DNA of 64,000 nt from Rhizobium sp. ACO-34A (GTDB lineage Bacteria > Pseudomonadota > Alphaproteobacteria > Rhizobiales > Rhizobiaceae). Position 1 is the first letter of the stretch. Every line of letters begins with the position of its first letter. The notes under the pieces were generated by a model. The model did not search any database. It was given only the letters and a program-made list of their open reading frames with translations, and was not told the DNA's origin. Positions 8,884-16,948 of this stretch are shown piece after piece. The position numbers were made by a program, and so were the translations under genes. The DNA lies in assembly GCA_002600635.1 (NCBI GenBank), contig CP021372.1:62001-126000 (forward strand). The letters run 5' to 3'.

Positions 8884-10466
8884 TCTTCTTCTCCGGTACT
8901 CATCAGGCGACCGACTGCATCGCGGGCACCGGGGCCGTTCTCGATAGCGCCCAGCAATCTGCCCCTGTCAATCACGCTGATCCGATCGGAAAGCTCGAGA
9001 AGTTCATCGAGATCGGTGGAAATCAACAGGACCGCCTTGCCGCTATTGGCAGCCTCGCGGATACGCTCGCGTGTCGCGCGAATGTTCTTGACGTCGAGGC
9101 CATAGGTCGGCTTTGCGAAGATCACCGCTTCCGCCGCCCCGGTCAGTTCCCGCGCCAGCAGGACCTTCTGGATATTGCCGCCGGAAAGCGTGCCGACCGG
9201 CGTCTGAATGCTTGGCGTGCGAATATCGAAATTACGGACATGCTCGGCCGCCTGCGCATTGATCGCCTTCGGCTTTTCCAGGCCCTTGCGCCAGAAGGGT
9301 GTGGCGCCGATGTCTTTCAGCAGGAAGTTGGTGGCCACGCTGAAGATGCCCACCGTGCCTTCGCCCAGTCGATCATCGGTGACGTATCTCAATCCGGCCA
9401 TGCGGCGCGCCCCGACATTATGGGAACCGATCTCCGCGCCGTTGAGCTGTACGCTTCCGGACGCTTCCGTTTGGCCGGCCAAGGCTTCGGCAAGTTCCTT
9501 CTGTCCGTTGCCATCGATACCGGCGATCCCCAGGATTTCGCCGGCGCGTACGCTGAAAGCGATATTGGCCAGCGGAATGCGCCCTGCCTGCGAAGTCAGC
9601 CCCTCGACCTTCAGGATGACCGCCCCGAAATCCCGTTGAGGGCGGGGCTGGTCGGTTGTCTTTCCGACGGCGGACTGACCGAACATGAAGCCGATGATGT
9701 TGCCGGTGTTCTCTTCGTCGGATTGGTCCCGGAGTTCCTGCGGACCGATGGACCCTGCATTGCGCCCGAGCCGCAACACCGAGATCCGGTCGCCATAGGC
9801 CAGTGCCTCATTCAGTTTGTGGGTAATGAAGATGACCGCGAGACCGTCGGCGGCAAGCCGGCGCATCAAAGCGCCGAGGGCCGTTGCCTCGTGCGGGGTC
9901 AGCATCGCTGTCGCCTCATCGAGGATCAGGCATCGGCTGCCGCGCATGAGGGCGCGCAGGATCTCGACCTGCTGGCGTTCGCCGAGCGACAAGGTGGAGA
10001 CCAGTGCGAAAGGATCGACCCGCAGGCCAACGCGCTCCGCAATCTCGTGAATGCGCCTGGCAACGCCGCTTCGATCCGGTTTGCGCCACCAGACGCCGTC
10101 AAGCGTGAAATTGTCCACGACACTGAGGCTTGGGACCAGCATGGAATGCTGGAAGACTGTTCCAATGCCAAAGGAGAGTGCCTGGCGGGGCGACGAAATG
10201 GTGACGGCGGTTCCGTCGATCTCTATGGCCCCTTCGTCCGGCTGCTGCAGGCCGGAGAGCATGCCGACCAGGGTCGACTTGCCCGCGCCGTTTTCGCCGA
10301 GAAGCACATGGACTTCACCGGGCCAGATGTCGATGTTGACATTGTTGTTGGCGATGACGCCGGGAAAGCGTTTGGTAACGCCGCGCAGACCGATGAACGG
10401 TGTCCCGGGTTCGCGTGACGGAGAGGCTGTTGCCTCGATTGTCGCCTGCATCTCAAATTCCTTCAT
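8880..10466 (-). CDS. BMP-type ABC importer duplicated ATPase
   Basis: A 528-residue ATPase with two tandem nucleotide-binding domains, the architecture of RbsA/YufO proteins. The first half has Walker A GENGAGKST, signature LSLGERQQ and Walker B CLILDEATAMLTP. The second half has the degenerate P-loop GIDGNGQKE, signature LSGGNIQK and a Walker B-like VIFAKPTYGLD. The family average is about 500 residues, so it is complete. It energises the two downstream permeases. An unusually strong 16-bp hairpin separates it from the binding-protein gene upstream, consistent with stepped-down expression of the later genes. Confidence 0.95.
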   Translation of the reverse strand: MKEFEMQATIEATASPSREPGTPFIGLRGVTKRFPGVIANNNVNIDIWPGEVHVLLGENGAGKSTLVGMLSGLQQPDEGAIEIDGTAVTISSPRQALSFGIGTVFQHSMLVPSLSVVDNFTLDGVWWRKPDRSGVARRIHEIAERVGLRVDPFALVSTLSLGERQQVEILRALMRGSRCLILDEATAMLTPHEATALGALMRRLAADGLAVIFITHKLNEALAYGDRISVLRLGRNAGSIGPQELRDQSDEENTGNIIGFMFGQSAVGKTTDQPRPQRDFGAVILKVEGLTSQAGRIPLANIAFSVRAGEILGIAGIDGNGQKELAEALAGQTEASGSVQLNGAEIGSHNVGARRMAGLRYVTDDRLGEGTVGIFSVATNFLLKDIGATPFWRKGLEKPKAINAQAAEHVRNFDIRTPSIQTPVGTLSGGNIQKVLLARELTGAAEAVIFAKPTYGLDVKNIRATRERIREAANSGKAVLLISTDLDELLELSDRISVIDRGRLLGAIENGPGARDAVGRLMSTGEEE

Positions 10467-10472
10467 GGAAGT

Positions 10473-10509
10473 CTGAATTGCCGCATGCGTGGTGCATGCG
10501 GCAATTCAG
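10473..10509 (-). terminator. Strong intercistronic stem-loop
   Basis: A perfect 16-bp inverted repeat (10473-10488 with 10494-10509) with a 5-base loop lies between the binding-protein stop and the ATPase start on the transcribed strand. Such structures after binding-protein genes usually protect the upstream mRNA and reduce read-through into the rest of the operon. It lacks a T-run, so full termination is unlikely. Confidence 0.7.
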
Positions 10510-10528
10510 GTATTCGGAGCAGGATGGC

Positions 10529-11572
10529 TCAGTTCGAGCCGACCGTCTTTACCAGCGCGTGAACGCTTTCGGCATCGAACTTGGGCTCGACCTTGATCTT
10601 GCCGGAGACGATATCGGCCTGAAGCGCCTCGATCTCCGTCCAGACATTGGCGGGAGCGTTGGCCGTCTTCAGCAAGCGGAGGCTGCCGTCGGCGAGCTTG
10701 ATGTCGTAATTATGGCTGCCGTATTTGCCGTCCTTGAGATCCTGGATCATGGCAGCATAGACGGGCTCCAGATTCCAGATGACCGAGGACAGCAGGAAGC
10801 CTTTGTCGATCGACGTCTTGTCGCCGATCACGTCGATGAAGTAGGCCTTGCCGCCATCGGTTGCCGGAGTGGTCTCGACAGCCTGCAGCATGCCGAAGCT
10901 GGACCCGTTACCCTGACCGAAGATAATGTCAGCACCCGAAGCGATGACGGTTTCGGTCACGCGCTTGCCGCCGGCGGCATCAGCATAGGCTGCCGGGCCG
11001 ATGACCGCATAACGGACCTCGACGGCCGGGTTCTCTGCCTTGACGCCCTGGGCGAAGGCGACCGACATGTTGTTCCAGGACGGCGGTTCGCCGGATACGA
11101 CGATCCCGACGACCTTCGTGCGAGAGACCTTGGCGGCGAGGCGGCCGGCGAGATAGGCACCGTCGCTGCCGGCTGCGGTGTAGTCTGCGATCTTGCCGGC
11201 AGAAAGCTTGTCGGGGCTATCGACGATAGCAACGGGAACGCCCAGTTCCGCACCGATTTCCGGAGCAGCGGTGTTGTAGCCGGAAGCGTGAGCGATCAGA
11301 AGGTCCGCACCGTCTTCGGCAAGTTCGCGCAATGTGGGGCGAACATCGCCGTAACCGAGGTTTTCGGCCACGACGACCTTTACACCTGCGGCTGCGCCAG
11401 CGGCTTTGGCGGCATCAACACCCTGCTGGTTCCAACCCATGTCCGTGCCCATTTCCGGAGCCAGAATGGCAATGGAATCCAGATCCGCGGCCGAAACCTG
11501 CATAGAATAAAATACCGATACGGATGCAAAAATCGCAGCAATACTTACTGACGACTTGATTTTATTCTTCAT
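10529..11572 (-). CDS. BMP family periplasmic substrate-binding protein
   Basis: A 347-residue solute-binding protein of the basic membrane protein (PnrA/Med-like) family, first gene of the importer operon. I place the start at 11572, behind an AAGGGA ribosome site, because MKNKIKSSVSIAAIFASVS then forms a proper Sec signal peptide cleaved after about residue 28. Longer upstream readings would bury it. Conserved family blocks are GTDMGWNQQGVDAAK, LIAHASGYNTAAPEIGAEL, GSDGAYLAGRLAAKVS and DVIGDKTSIDKGFLLSSV. The lack of a lipobox Cys means a soluble periplasmic form. Known members bind nucleosides. A pyridine ligand here is only a hypothesis from context. Confidence 0.92.
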   Translation of the reverse strand: MKNKIKSSVSIAAIFASVSVFYSMQVSAADLDSIAILAPEMGTDMGWNQQGVDAAKAAGAAAGVKVVVAENLGYGDVRPTLRELAEDGADLLIAHASGYNTAAPEIGAELGVPVAIVDSPDKLSAGKIADYTAAGSDGAYLAGRLAAKVSRTKVVGIVVSGEPPSWNNMSVAFAQGVKAENPAVEVRYAVIGPAAYADAAGGKRVTETVIASGADIIFGQGNGSSFGMLQAVETTPATDGGKAYFIDVIGDKTSIDKGFLLSSVIWNLEPVYAAMIQDLKDGKYGSHNYDIKLADGSLRLLKTANAPANVWTEIEALQADIVSGKIKVEPKFDAESVHALVKTVGSN

Positions 11573-11621
11573 TATATTGTTCCCTTCTTGATTTTTGTTG
11601 ACGGTAATTCGAGGCATGCTA

Positions 11622-11642
11622 GATTTTACTGGTCGTAAAATC
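11622..11642. promoter_or_regulatory. Candidate operator between importer operon and small secreted protein
   Basis: A perfect 8-bp inverted repeat, GATTTTAC-N5-GTAAAATC, lies 50 bp upstream of the binding-protein start and just upstream of the divergent 11659 gene. Position and symmetry fit a regulator site for one or both promoters. The cognate regulator is unknown. Confidence 0.4.
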
Positions 11643-11658
11643 CAGAATGGGTCCAGAT

Positions 11659-12060
11659 ATGAAAGTTTACCTCCTTCTTCCGGCACTCCTGTTGAGTTTC
11701 GCTTCCGCTCCGGCCTTCTCTGCAGCGCAGATGCTGGACGTTGCGGTCGAGAATACGGGAAAGACCGCGCTGACCTGCAGCGCCGCGATCGCCCACTGGT
11801 TCTCCGCCGACCTCGGAGAAGCCGCTCCCGGCGCGAAGATTTCGTTCAGTTTCGGCGTCGACGTTGCATCCGGAAACGTGTTCCAGCAAAATTCGGTCGG
11901 TGACAAAATGGCGGTGCAGCGGGTCTGGTGTGGCCGCAAGGGCGACGACTGGCGCACGCGAGAGGAAATCCCGCTGGAACGCCGCGCAGGCGTGGTTCCC
12001 AAACCGGTTCGCTTGCAGTGTGTCGCGGATGGAGAAAAGGCCCACTGCAGCGCGCAATGA
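11659..12060 (+). CDS. Small secreted protein with four cysteines, unknown function
   Basis: A 133-residue protein that I do not recognise as a named family. I chose the ATG at 11659 rather than 11647 because MKVYLLLPALLLSFASAPAFSA then forms a clean signal peptide. The mature part starts near AQMLDVAVENTGK and holds four Cys (in LTCSAA, RVWCGR, LQCVAD and AHCSAQ), enough for two disulfides, which suits a periplasmic protein. A middle segment of alternating polar and hydrophobic residues (KISFSFGVDV) suggests beta structure. It is divergent from the BMP importer and only 86 bp away, so the two may share regulation. No catalytic motif was seen. Confidence 0.7.
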   Translation: MKVYLLLPALLLSFASAPAFSAAQMLDVAVENTGKTALTCSAAIAHWFSADLGEAAPGAKISFSFGVDVASGNVFQQNSVGDKMAVQRVWCGRKGDDWRTREEIPLERRAGVVPKPVRLQCVADGEKAHCSAQ

Positions 12061-12211
12061 GCGCCGCCGGTGCGGGGTGCCTGTCGTCGAGCGCGAGGCG
12101 AGATCCGGCACCTCTTTCCGGGAGGGCCGGGCTGGCAGTGCACGGAACCAAGGATTGCCAGGAAAGCCATAGCGATGTTCTCGATTGACAGCGTGAGAAT
12201 ACGATAGCATG

Positions 12212-12226
12212 ATCATACCGTAATAC
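12212..12226. promoter_or_regulatory. Candidate GntR operator upstream of SDR gene
   Basis: ATCATACCGTAATAC matches 12 of 15 positions of the perfect palindrome ATAATAC-C-GTATTAT found upstream of the neighbouring GntR gene. It lies about 110 bp upstream of the SDR start, so the GntR protein may control both. Inferred from sequence match only. Confidence 0.4.
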
Positions 12227-12337
12227 AATAATGAAAAACGGCAGCGACGGCGAATTTTCTCGCCATCAATTTAACCAGCTGATTTAAAACACATTATTGT
12301 AAATACGTGATCGCTCGACTTGAGAGGAAAAGTGGAT

Positions 12338-13105
12338 ATGCGGACTGCGATTGTCACCGGAGCCAGCCGTGGATTGGGTCGAGCCTTTGCGATCGGACTG
12401 GCACGGGACGGCTACGCGTTGAGCCTTTGCGCCCGCGATGTGGCGGGGCTGGAGGAGACGGCCGAACTGGCGAGAAACGCAGGCTCGCCCAAGGTCAATC
12501 TTGTCGCGGCAGATCTTTCCCGGGCAGGCGCCGCCGAAAATGTCGTAGACGCCACCCTGGCAGCAACCGGGCGCATCGATGCATTGATCAATAATGCAGG
12601 TGCCACGAAGCGGGGGGACTTCTTCGCGCTGACTGACGACGATTTCCTTGAGGGCTTCGCACTCAAGTTTCATGCCACAGTGCGCTTCTGCCGGGCCGCA
12701 TGGCCCGCCCTGGCGGAGAGCAAGGGCGTGATCGTCAACATATCAGGCGTTGGGGCTCACACCCCTGAGCCCGACTTCACGATCGGCGGTTCGGTCAACT
12801 CCGCCCTGATCAATTTCACCAAGGCCATCTCCAAGCGGGCCCGGGATACCGGGATGCGGATCAACACCTTGTGCCCCGGCCATATCGTGACGGACCGGCT
12901 TGCCAAGCGTATTGAAACCCTTGCCCGTGAGCGGGGCATCTCGTTTGATGATGCGCGTGAGGAAATGCGCCTGGAGCAGGGCATCCAGCGCTTTGCCGAC
13001 CCTGAGGAAGTCGCGAATGTCGTGCGATTTCTGTGCAGTCCGGCGGCGTCATATGTGCATGGCACGGTCATAAACGTTGACGGCGGCGCGACGCCGGGTA
13101 TCTGA
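12338..13105 (+). CDS. SDR-family protein lacking the YxxxK catalytic pair
   Basis: A 255-residue short-chain dehydrogenase/reductase fold protein. The ATG at 12338, 9 bp behind AGAGGA, is preferred over the TTG at 12320. The cofactor motif TGASRGLG (residues 7-14), the NNAG motif (85-88) and Ser136 are present. Where the family has Tyr-x-x-x-Lys, this protein reads G-G-S-V-N (150-154), so both the catalytic Tyr and Lys are missing. The rest, including CPGHIVTD and the C-terminal INVDGGATPG, is intact. Classical SDR hydride transfer is therefore doubtful and it may use another mechanism or a different acid/base. It is convergent with the GntR gene and carries a matching operator-like site upstream, so it probably belongs to the same regulon. 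Confidence 0.8.
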   Translation: MRTAIVTGASRGLGRAFAIGLARDGYALSLCARDVAGLEETAELARNAGSPKVNLVAADLSRAGAAENVVDATLAATGRIDALINNAGATKRGDFFALTDDDFLEGFALKFHATVRFCRAAWPALAESKGVIVNISGVGAHTPEPDFTIGGSVNSALINFTKAISKRARDTGMRINTLCPGHIVTDRLAKRIETLARERGISFDDAREEMRLEQGIQRFADPEEVANVVRFLCSPAASYVHGTVINVDGGATPGI

Positions 13106-13131
13106 CATTCGGCCCGCTATCGGGCCGAATG
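13106..13131. terminator. Bidirectional hairpin between SDR and GntR genes
   Basis: A perfect 11-bp stem (13106-13116 with 13121-13131) with a 4-base loop starts immediately after the SDR stop and ends next to the GntR stop, so it can serve both convergent genes. Confidence 0.75.
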
Positions 13132-13132
13132 C

Positions 13133-13852
13133 TCAATCCTCTTTCTCTTCTTCGGCCAGCCGCTGGCGGAGGATGGCAAGCGCGGTCTTGCCCGCATTCA
13201 TTACATGACGCGCGGCTGCCTTGCGGGCCTCCTTGCCACGCCGGGCGGCGAGATGGCCGACAACCTCTTCAAGCTCATCAAGGCTTTCGCGCGTCCGTCC
13301 GGGCGCCCCTAGGGATGTCGCGCGCAAGACCATGACGCGTGCGTTGAGCGAGGAAAGCGTATGTCCGAGCGCTTCGTTGTGGGCGCCATAGATCAGGCAG
13401 TCGTAGAATGCGTTCTTCGCGGTCAGACGTTCGAGCGGATCGGTGATCTGCTCTCCGCGTTTGAGAACTTCGAATGCGGCCTTCAGCGCTTCGATATCTT
13501 CATCCGTTGCATTACGGGCAAACAGTTCGCAGGCGAGACCTTCCAGTTCGACCCGCACCTGGTAGATACCCTCAGCCTGTTCCGGAAGCAGACGTGCAAC
13601 GATCGGCCCGCGATGGGGTACCACCTGCACCAGTCCTTCGCTCTCCAGCTGGCGTAGCGCCTCGCGCACAGCGGTACGGCTGACGCCGGTCATCTCGCAA
13701 AGATCACGTTCCGTGATGCGCTCGCCGGCCTTGAAGTATCCAACCGCAATCGACTCGCGAATGCTCTCGGTGACACTATGGCGAACGGGGGCTGCGGCCT
13801 TTACGACCTTGAAATCGATAGGCGGAGTCTTCCGTTGCAGCAGCTTGGCCAT
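13133..13852 (-). CDS. GntR family regulator with FCD ligand domain
   Basis: A 239-residue transcription factor. The N-terminal winged helix (about residues 25-90) contains RITERDLCEMTGVSRTAVREALRQLESEGLV, the usual FadR/VanR recognition helix, followed by the wing VVPHRGPIVARL. The C-terminal all-helical FCD domain has the expected acidic and His ligands (YGAHNEAL, EVVGHLAARRGKEARKAAARHV), which in this family bind a metal and an organic-acid effector. A perfect 15-bp palindrome lies about 30 bp upstream of its start, suggesting autoregulation, and related sites occur at 12212 and 19559. Its place beside the pyridine catabolic cluster makes it the likely pathway regulator. The effector is unknown. 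Confidence 0.92.
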   Translation of the reverse strand: MAKLLQRKTPPIDFKVVKAAAPVRHSVTESIRESIAVGYFKAGERITERDLCEMTGVSRTAVREALRQLESEGLVQVVPHRGPIVARLLPEQAEGIYQVRVELEGLACELFARNATDEDIEALKAAFEVLKRGEQITDPLERLTAKNAFYDCLIYGAHNEALGHTLSSLNARVMVLRATSLGAPGRTRESLDELEEVVGHLAARRGKEARKAAARHVMNAGKTALAILRQRLAEEEKED

Positions 13853-14382
13853 CAGTGGTGCCCTGTTCGCGAACTGAGAATTGATAATACCGTATTATTA
13901 CACGGAAACTGCCTGCTTTAAAAGCGGTAGATTGCCCGAATGCCTGTTTAGGGTGCAGCATCCTGCTCACAACTGCCTTCAAACGGGTATCTCGCAGAAG
14001 GTCCCGCTCGAAATTTTCATTTCCCGATACACCGTTTTTGCCAAGCAACGGCGTAGACATTGGGCACATGGGGAAAGCTGGAAATGGAATAATACCCTCG
14101 GCCTTGGACATTAGTGAGCATGATTACAGTATCCCCCTGCCATTGAAGCGAATCGTTTCAAGGACAAAGCCGTTCCATAACGATAGTGCTGAAATCCGAA
14201 GCGAGGGTTACTCCCGCAATTTATGGTTTTTCGGCAATCTTCAACAACTTTCCACACCATGCGGATGCCCGGCTGGCCCATTCTGCAACGCAGGCCATCT
14301 ACCGAGGTGAAGAACCTCCCGGACTGACAGCCTGTCCGGAAGGCATGTGTCGACGGCAACCGGCTCGATGCCGGGCGCGGCT
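13853..14382. other. Intergenic stretch between GntR gene and the catabolic operon end
   Basis: A 530-bp gap. The GntR end holds the operator palindrome at 13884-13898. The other end holds a weak hairpin (14317-14324 with 14334-14340) that could end the minus-strand operon. In between I see no supported gene or repeat. Confidence 0.6.
13884..13898. promoter_or_regulatory. Perfect palindrome, candidate GntR autoregulatory operator
   Basis: ATAATAC-C-GTATTAT is a perfect 7+1+7 palindrome about 30 bp upstream of the GntR start codon. Size and spacing suit a GntR dimer site overlapping its own promoter. It is the strongest member of a three-site set. Confidence 0.6.
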
Positions 14383-15567
14383 TCAGGCCTGGGCTTCGTC
14401 GATCACGGCCATTGCCGCCTCGACACCCGCACCGACATCGATCCCCTTCACACCGGCCGCCTGGAGGCCGCCGACGATGGCTGCAACGGAAACGAGCGAG
14501 TAAGTCGGGCGTGCGGTCGGCCCCATATGTCCGATACGTGTCAGCTTGCCCAGCGTCTCACCCCGTCCGGACGAGAAGACGACGCCGTAGCGCGCCCGGA
14601 TGGAGGCCCGCAGCTTCGCTTCGTCGATACCATCCGGAATCGCGACCGCGGTGCAGGTCGACGAGGCAATTTCCTCTCTCGCCGGCCAGAGCTTGAGGCC
14701 AGCCGCCAGAACGCCGGCCCGGCAAGCCTTGGCCGTCAGGGTATGACGTGCCCACACTGCCTGTTCCCCTTCCTCAAGATAGAGGTCGAGCGCGGCATCG
14801 AGGCCGTAGATCTCGGAGACGGAGGGCGTGAATGGGAAGGGCCGGTTTGCCTCATGCGCTCGCCGCCAATCGCTGATCGACAGAATGGAAGCGGTGGGAG
14901 CGTCGGGATTGGCGGCGATTTTCTCCCATGCGGCCTCGCTCACATGCAGGAGCGACAATCCCGGAGGGCAGCCGAGGCATTTGTTCGGTCCCGTAACGAA
15001 GATATCGGCAAAGCAGGTTTCCGGCAAAACCTCCATTCCGCCGAATGCCGAAACGGAATCGACGATCAGCAGCTTTCCGGCCGCGTGCACGACCGCGCCG
15101 ATTTCCGCGACGGGATTGACCGTGCCGGACGGCGTGTCGTGATGGCAAATGGATACGATGGCAATGTCGGGGCGCTTCCTCAGCATGTCGGCCACGGCAT
15201 CCGCGCTAAGCACCTCGTTGTAGGGAACTTCGAGCTCAACGAGTTCCCTGGCGTAGCGCGCAGCCCAGAAGCCGAAGCCTTTGCCGTAGACCCCGGATAC
15301 GAGGTTGAGCACGACGTCGTTCTTTGCGATCAGCGAGGCTGCCGCCGCCTCCAGCGCCAGCACCGGCTCGCCCTGAAGGATCAGTGGCGGCGTGCTGGTG
15401 TGAAAGACCTGCTGGACCTTGGTGTTCGTTGCCTCATACTGCTCCAGAAACGCGGGGTCATAATCGTAGAGCACTGGCCTGGACAGCGCCCGCAGCACCG
15501 CGGGATAGGCATCCACCGGGCCGGTCGTCAGCGTGAAGATCGGATCTGAAAATTTTCCGCGGCTCAT
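14383..15567 (-). CDS. ppaT: Pyridoxamine--pyruvate aminotransferase
   Basis: A 394-residue class V (fold type I) aminotransferase that would convert pyridoxamine plus pyruvate to pyridoxal plus alanine in the cytoplasm. From memory it aligns almost end to end with the Mesorhizobium loti enzyme. Matching blocks are VLYDYDPAF, QGEPVLALEAAAASLI, NLVSGVYGKGFGFW, CHHDTPSGT, VTGPNKCLGCPPGL and FSSGRGETLGKLTRIGHMGPTA. Lys196 in TGPNK would hold the substrate Schiff base. Glu67, Asp170, Arg335 and Arg344 fall one position before the catalytic residues I recall for M. loti (Glu68, Asp171, Lys197, Arg336, Arg345). It is the last of five minus-strand genes, 18 bp after the MmgE/PrpD gene. A related alanine-glyoxylate aminotransferase is the alternative, but the match is much closer to the B6 enzyme. 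Confidence 0.87.
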   Translation of the reverse strand: MSRGKFSDPIFTLTTGPVDAYPAVLRALSRPVLYDYDPAFLEQYEATNTKVQQVFHTSTPPLILQGEPVLALEAAAASLIAKNDVVLNLVSGVYGKGFGFWAARYARELVELEVPYNEVLSADAVADMLRKRPDIAIVSICHHDTPSGTVNPVAEIGAVVHAAGKLLIVDSVSAFGGMEVLPETCFADIFVTGPNKCLGCPPGLSLLHVSEAAWEKIAANPDAPTASILSISDWRRAHEANRPFPFTPSVSEIYGLDAALDLYLEEGEQAVWARHTLTAKACRAGVLAAGLKLWPAREEIASSTCTAVAIPDGIDEAKLRASIRARYGVVFSSGRGETLGKLTRIGHMGPTARPTYSLVSVAAIVGGLQAAGVKGIDVGAGVEAAMAVIDEAQA

Positions 15568-15585
15568 GAAGTCCTCCTGTAAATC

Positions 15586-16947
15586 CTATTTCTGAAAAGT
15601 GGCAGGCTGTGTTGCACGCAGGAATGCCGCACCGTCGACGGCATTCTGGAGGTTCTCAAGGTCCGCAATCAAGGCATCACCATCCAAACGAAGGCCTCGC
15701 CACGCAATCTGGTTCCGGAACTTCCCGGCGAGGTCGACATCGCTCATCGGATGGCCGAGCCCGCCGTTGGCGGCGGTGACGGCATGCAGTATTTCGCGCC
15801 CATCGATCAGCCGGATACGGATCTGCACAGCGTCCAGTGCAAAGGCAGCGTCATCGCAAAAAGCGAGTTTTTCACCGAGTGCGCGGACGTCCGGATCGGC
15901 GACGGCCTCGTCGGAAAAGGCTGCCAGGTCGGCTTTACCGTGCAGCAGGCTGAAGGCCACGGCATGCTGGGCGCTGACCTGTGCCAATCGCCCGGAGGTC
16001 ACGCCGGGCCGGTCGGTACGCTGGCGCAGCAGCGGGTGACCGGTGAGTTCTATCGACACTATGTCGGCGGTGTCGAAATCACGCTTGGCATGCAGGGCAA
16101 GGCATGCCTCGATGACCGGGTTCAGCACGACGCCACAAGGGTAGGGCTTGAAGGTGTTGTTCAGGATCTCCCAGCGACTGCCAAGTCCGCCGGTGATGGC
16201 GGCATAATCCGGTATATCGGAGTGAAGGGCCAAAAAGCCGCGTTTGCCTTCGAGCGGTTTTTTAGGGCCGGTATATCCGTCGGCGGCCAGCAGTGCGGCC
16301 ATCAGGCCGCCGCGCGCAACCTGACCGACCGAGAGACTTTTCGACATGGTGCCGAGCGTTTCGACCGAACCAGCACCTTGCGCCAGTGCATGCCCGAGCG
16401 CATCGATCAGTTGGGAAGGCGACAGGCCAAGCAGGCGTCCAGCGGCCATGGCCGCGCCGAACACACCGCATGTCGACGTGATGTGCCAACCGCGCGCATA
16501 ATGCACCGGATGGAGGGCGTTGCCGAGGCGGCAGGTGACCTCCGCGCCGAGAACGAAGGCTTCGATCAGCGCTCGGCCATCGACCGGACGCCCTTGGGCG
16601 GCGAGAGTTTCCGCCAGCGCCAACACGGCAGGTCCGACCGGCGCCGAGGGGTGGATCACGGTCGGTATATGCGTATCGTCAAAGTCGAAGATGTTGGCGG
16701 AGGCCGCGTTTATATACGCGGCCCATAACATGTCGGCCTGCTCAGGGCGTCCAATCAGAGTGTGGGTCGCGGGACCGGAGAAGGCCGGCAGCAGCGCTGC
16801 CAGCTTATCGATCGCCGCTTCGCCGGAGCCGCCGATCGCCGTGCCCACCATGTTGAGCAGGGAACGCCGGCCGGCAAGGATCACGGTGTCGGGCATAGCC
16901 GGCGGCGCATGGACGAAAGCGGCGACGGTGGCGCTGATGTTGGCCAT
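15586..16947 (-). CDS. MmgE/PrpD family protein
   Basis: A 453-residue member of the family that includes 2-methylcitrate dehydratase and cis-aconitate decarboxylase. These enzymes add or remove water, isomerise or decarboxylate branched unsaturated di- and tricarboxylic acids without a metal cofactor. Typical blocks are seen: AAYINAASANIFDFDDTH (family HDFDDT-like segment), GWHITSTCGVFGAAMAAGRLLGLS, and NNTFKPYPCGVVLNPVIEA. It is 1 bp downstream of the 3-hydroxyisobutyrate-dehydrogenase-like gene and 18 bp upstream of the aminotransferase gene. After ring opening of a methylated pyridine acid, a branched unsaturated dicarboxylate would be a natural substrate. That is inference from the operon. 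Members of this family are poorly predictable in specificity. Confidence 0.88.
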   Translation of the reverse strand: MANISATVAAFVHAPPAMPDTVILAGRRSLLNMVGTAIGGSGEAAIDKLAALLPAFSGPATHTLIGRPEQADMLWAAYINAASANIFDFDDTHIPTVIHPSAPVGPAVLALAETLAAQGRPVDGRALIEAFVLGAEVTCRLGNALHPVHYARGWHITSTCGVFGAAMAAGRLLGLSPSQLIDALGHALAQGAGSVETLGTMSKSLSVGQVARGGLMAALLAADGYTGPKKPLEGKRGFLALHSDIPDYAAITGGLGSRWEILNNTFKPYPCGVVLNPVIEACLALHAKRDFDTADIVSIELTGHPLLRQRTDRPGVTSGRLAQVSAQHAVAFSLLHGKADLAAFSDEAVADPDVRALGEKLAFCDDAAFALDAVQIRIRLIDGREILHAVTAANGGLGHPMSDVDLAGKFRNQIAWRGLRLDGDALIADLENLQNAVDGAAFLRATQPATFQK

Positions 16948-16948
16948 A

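Noticed and set aside
8772..10418. A 548-codon plus-strand open frame opposite the BMP ATPase
   Set aside because: Antisense shadow of a clear two-domain ATPase, with no ribosome site or domain.
14383..15567. Generic alanine-glyoxylate or serine-glyoxylate aminotransferase
   Set aside because: The active-site residues and long stretches match pyridoxamine-pyruvate aminotransferase far more closely, and the GMC oxidase supports a B6 role.
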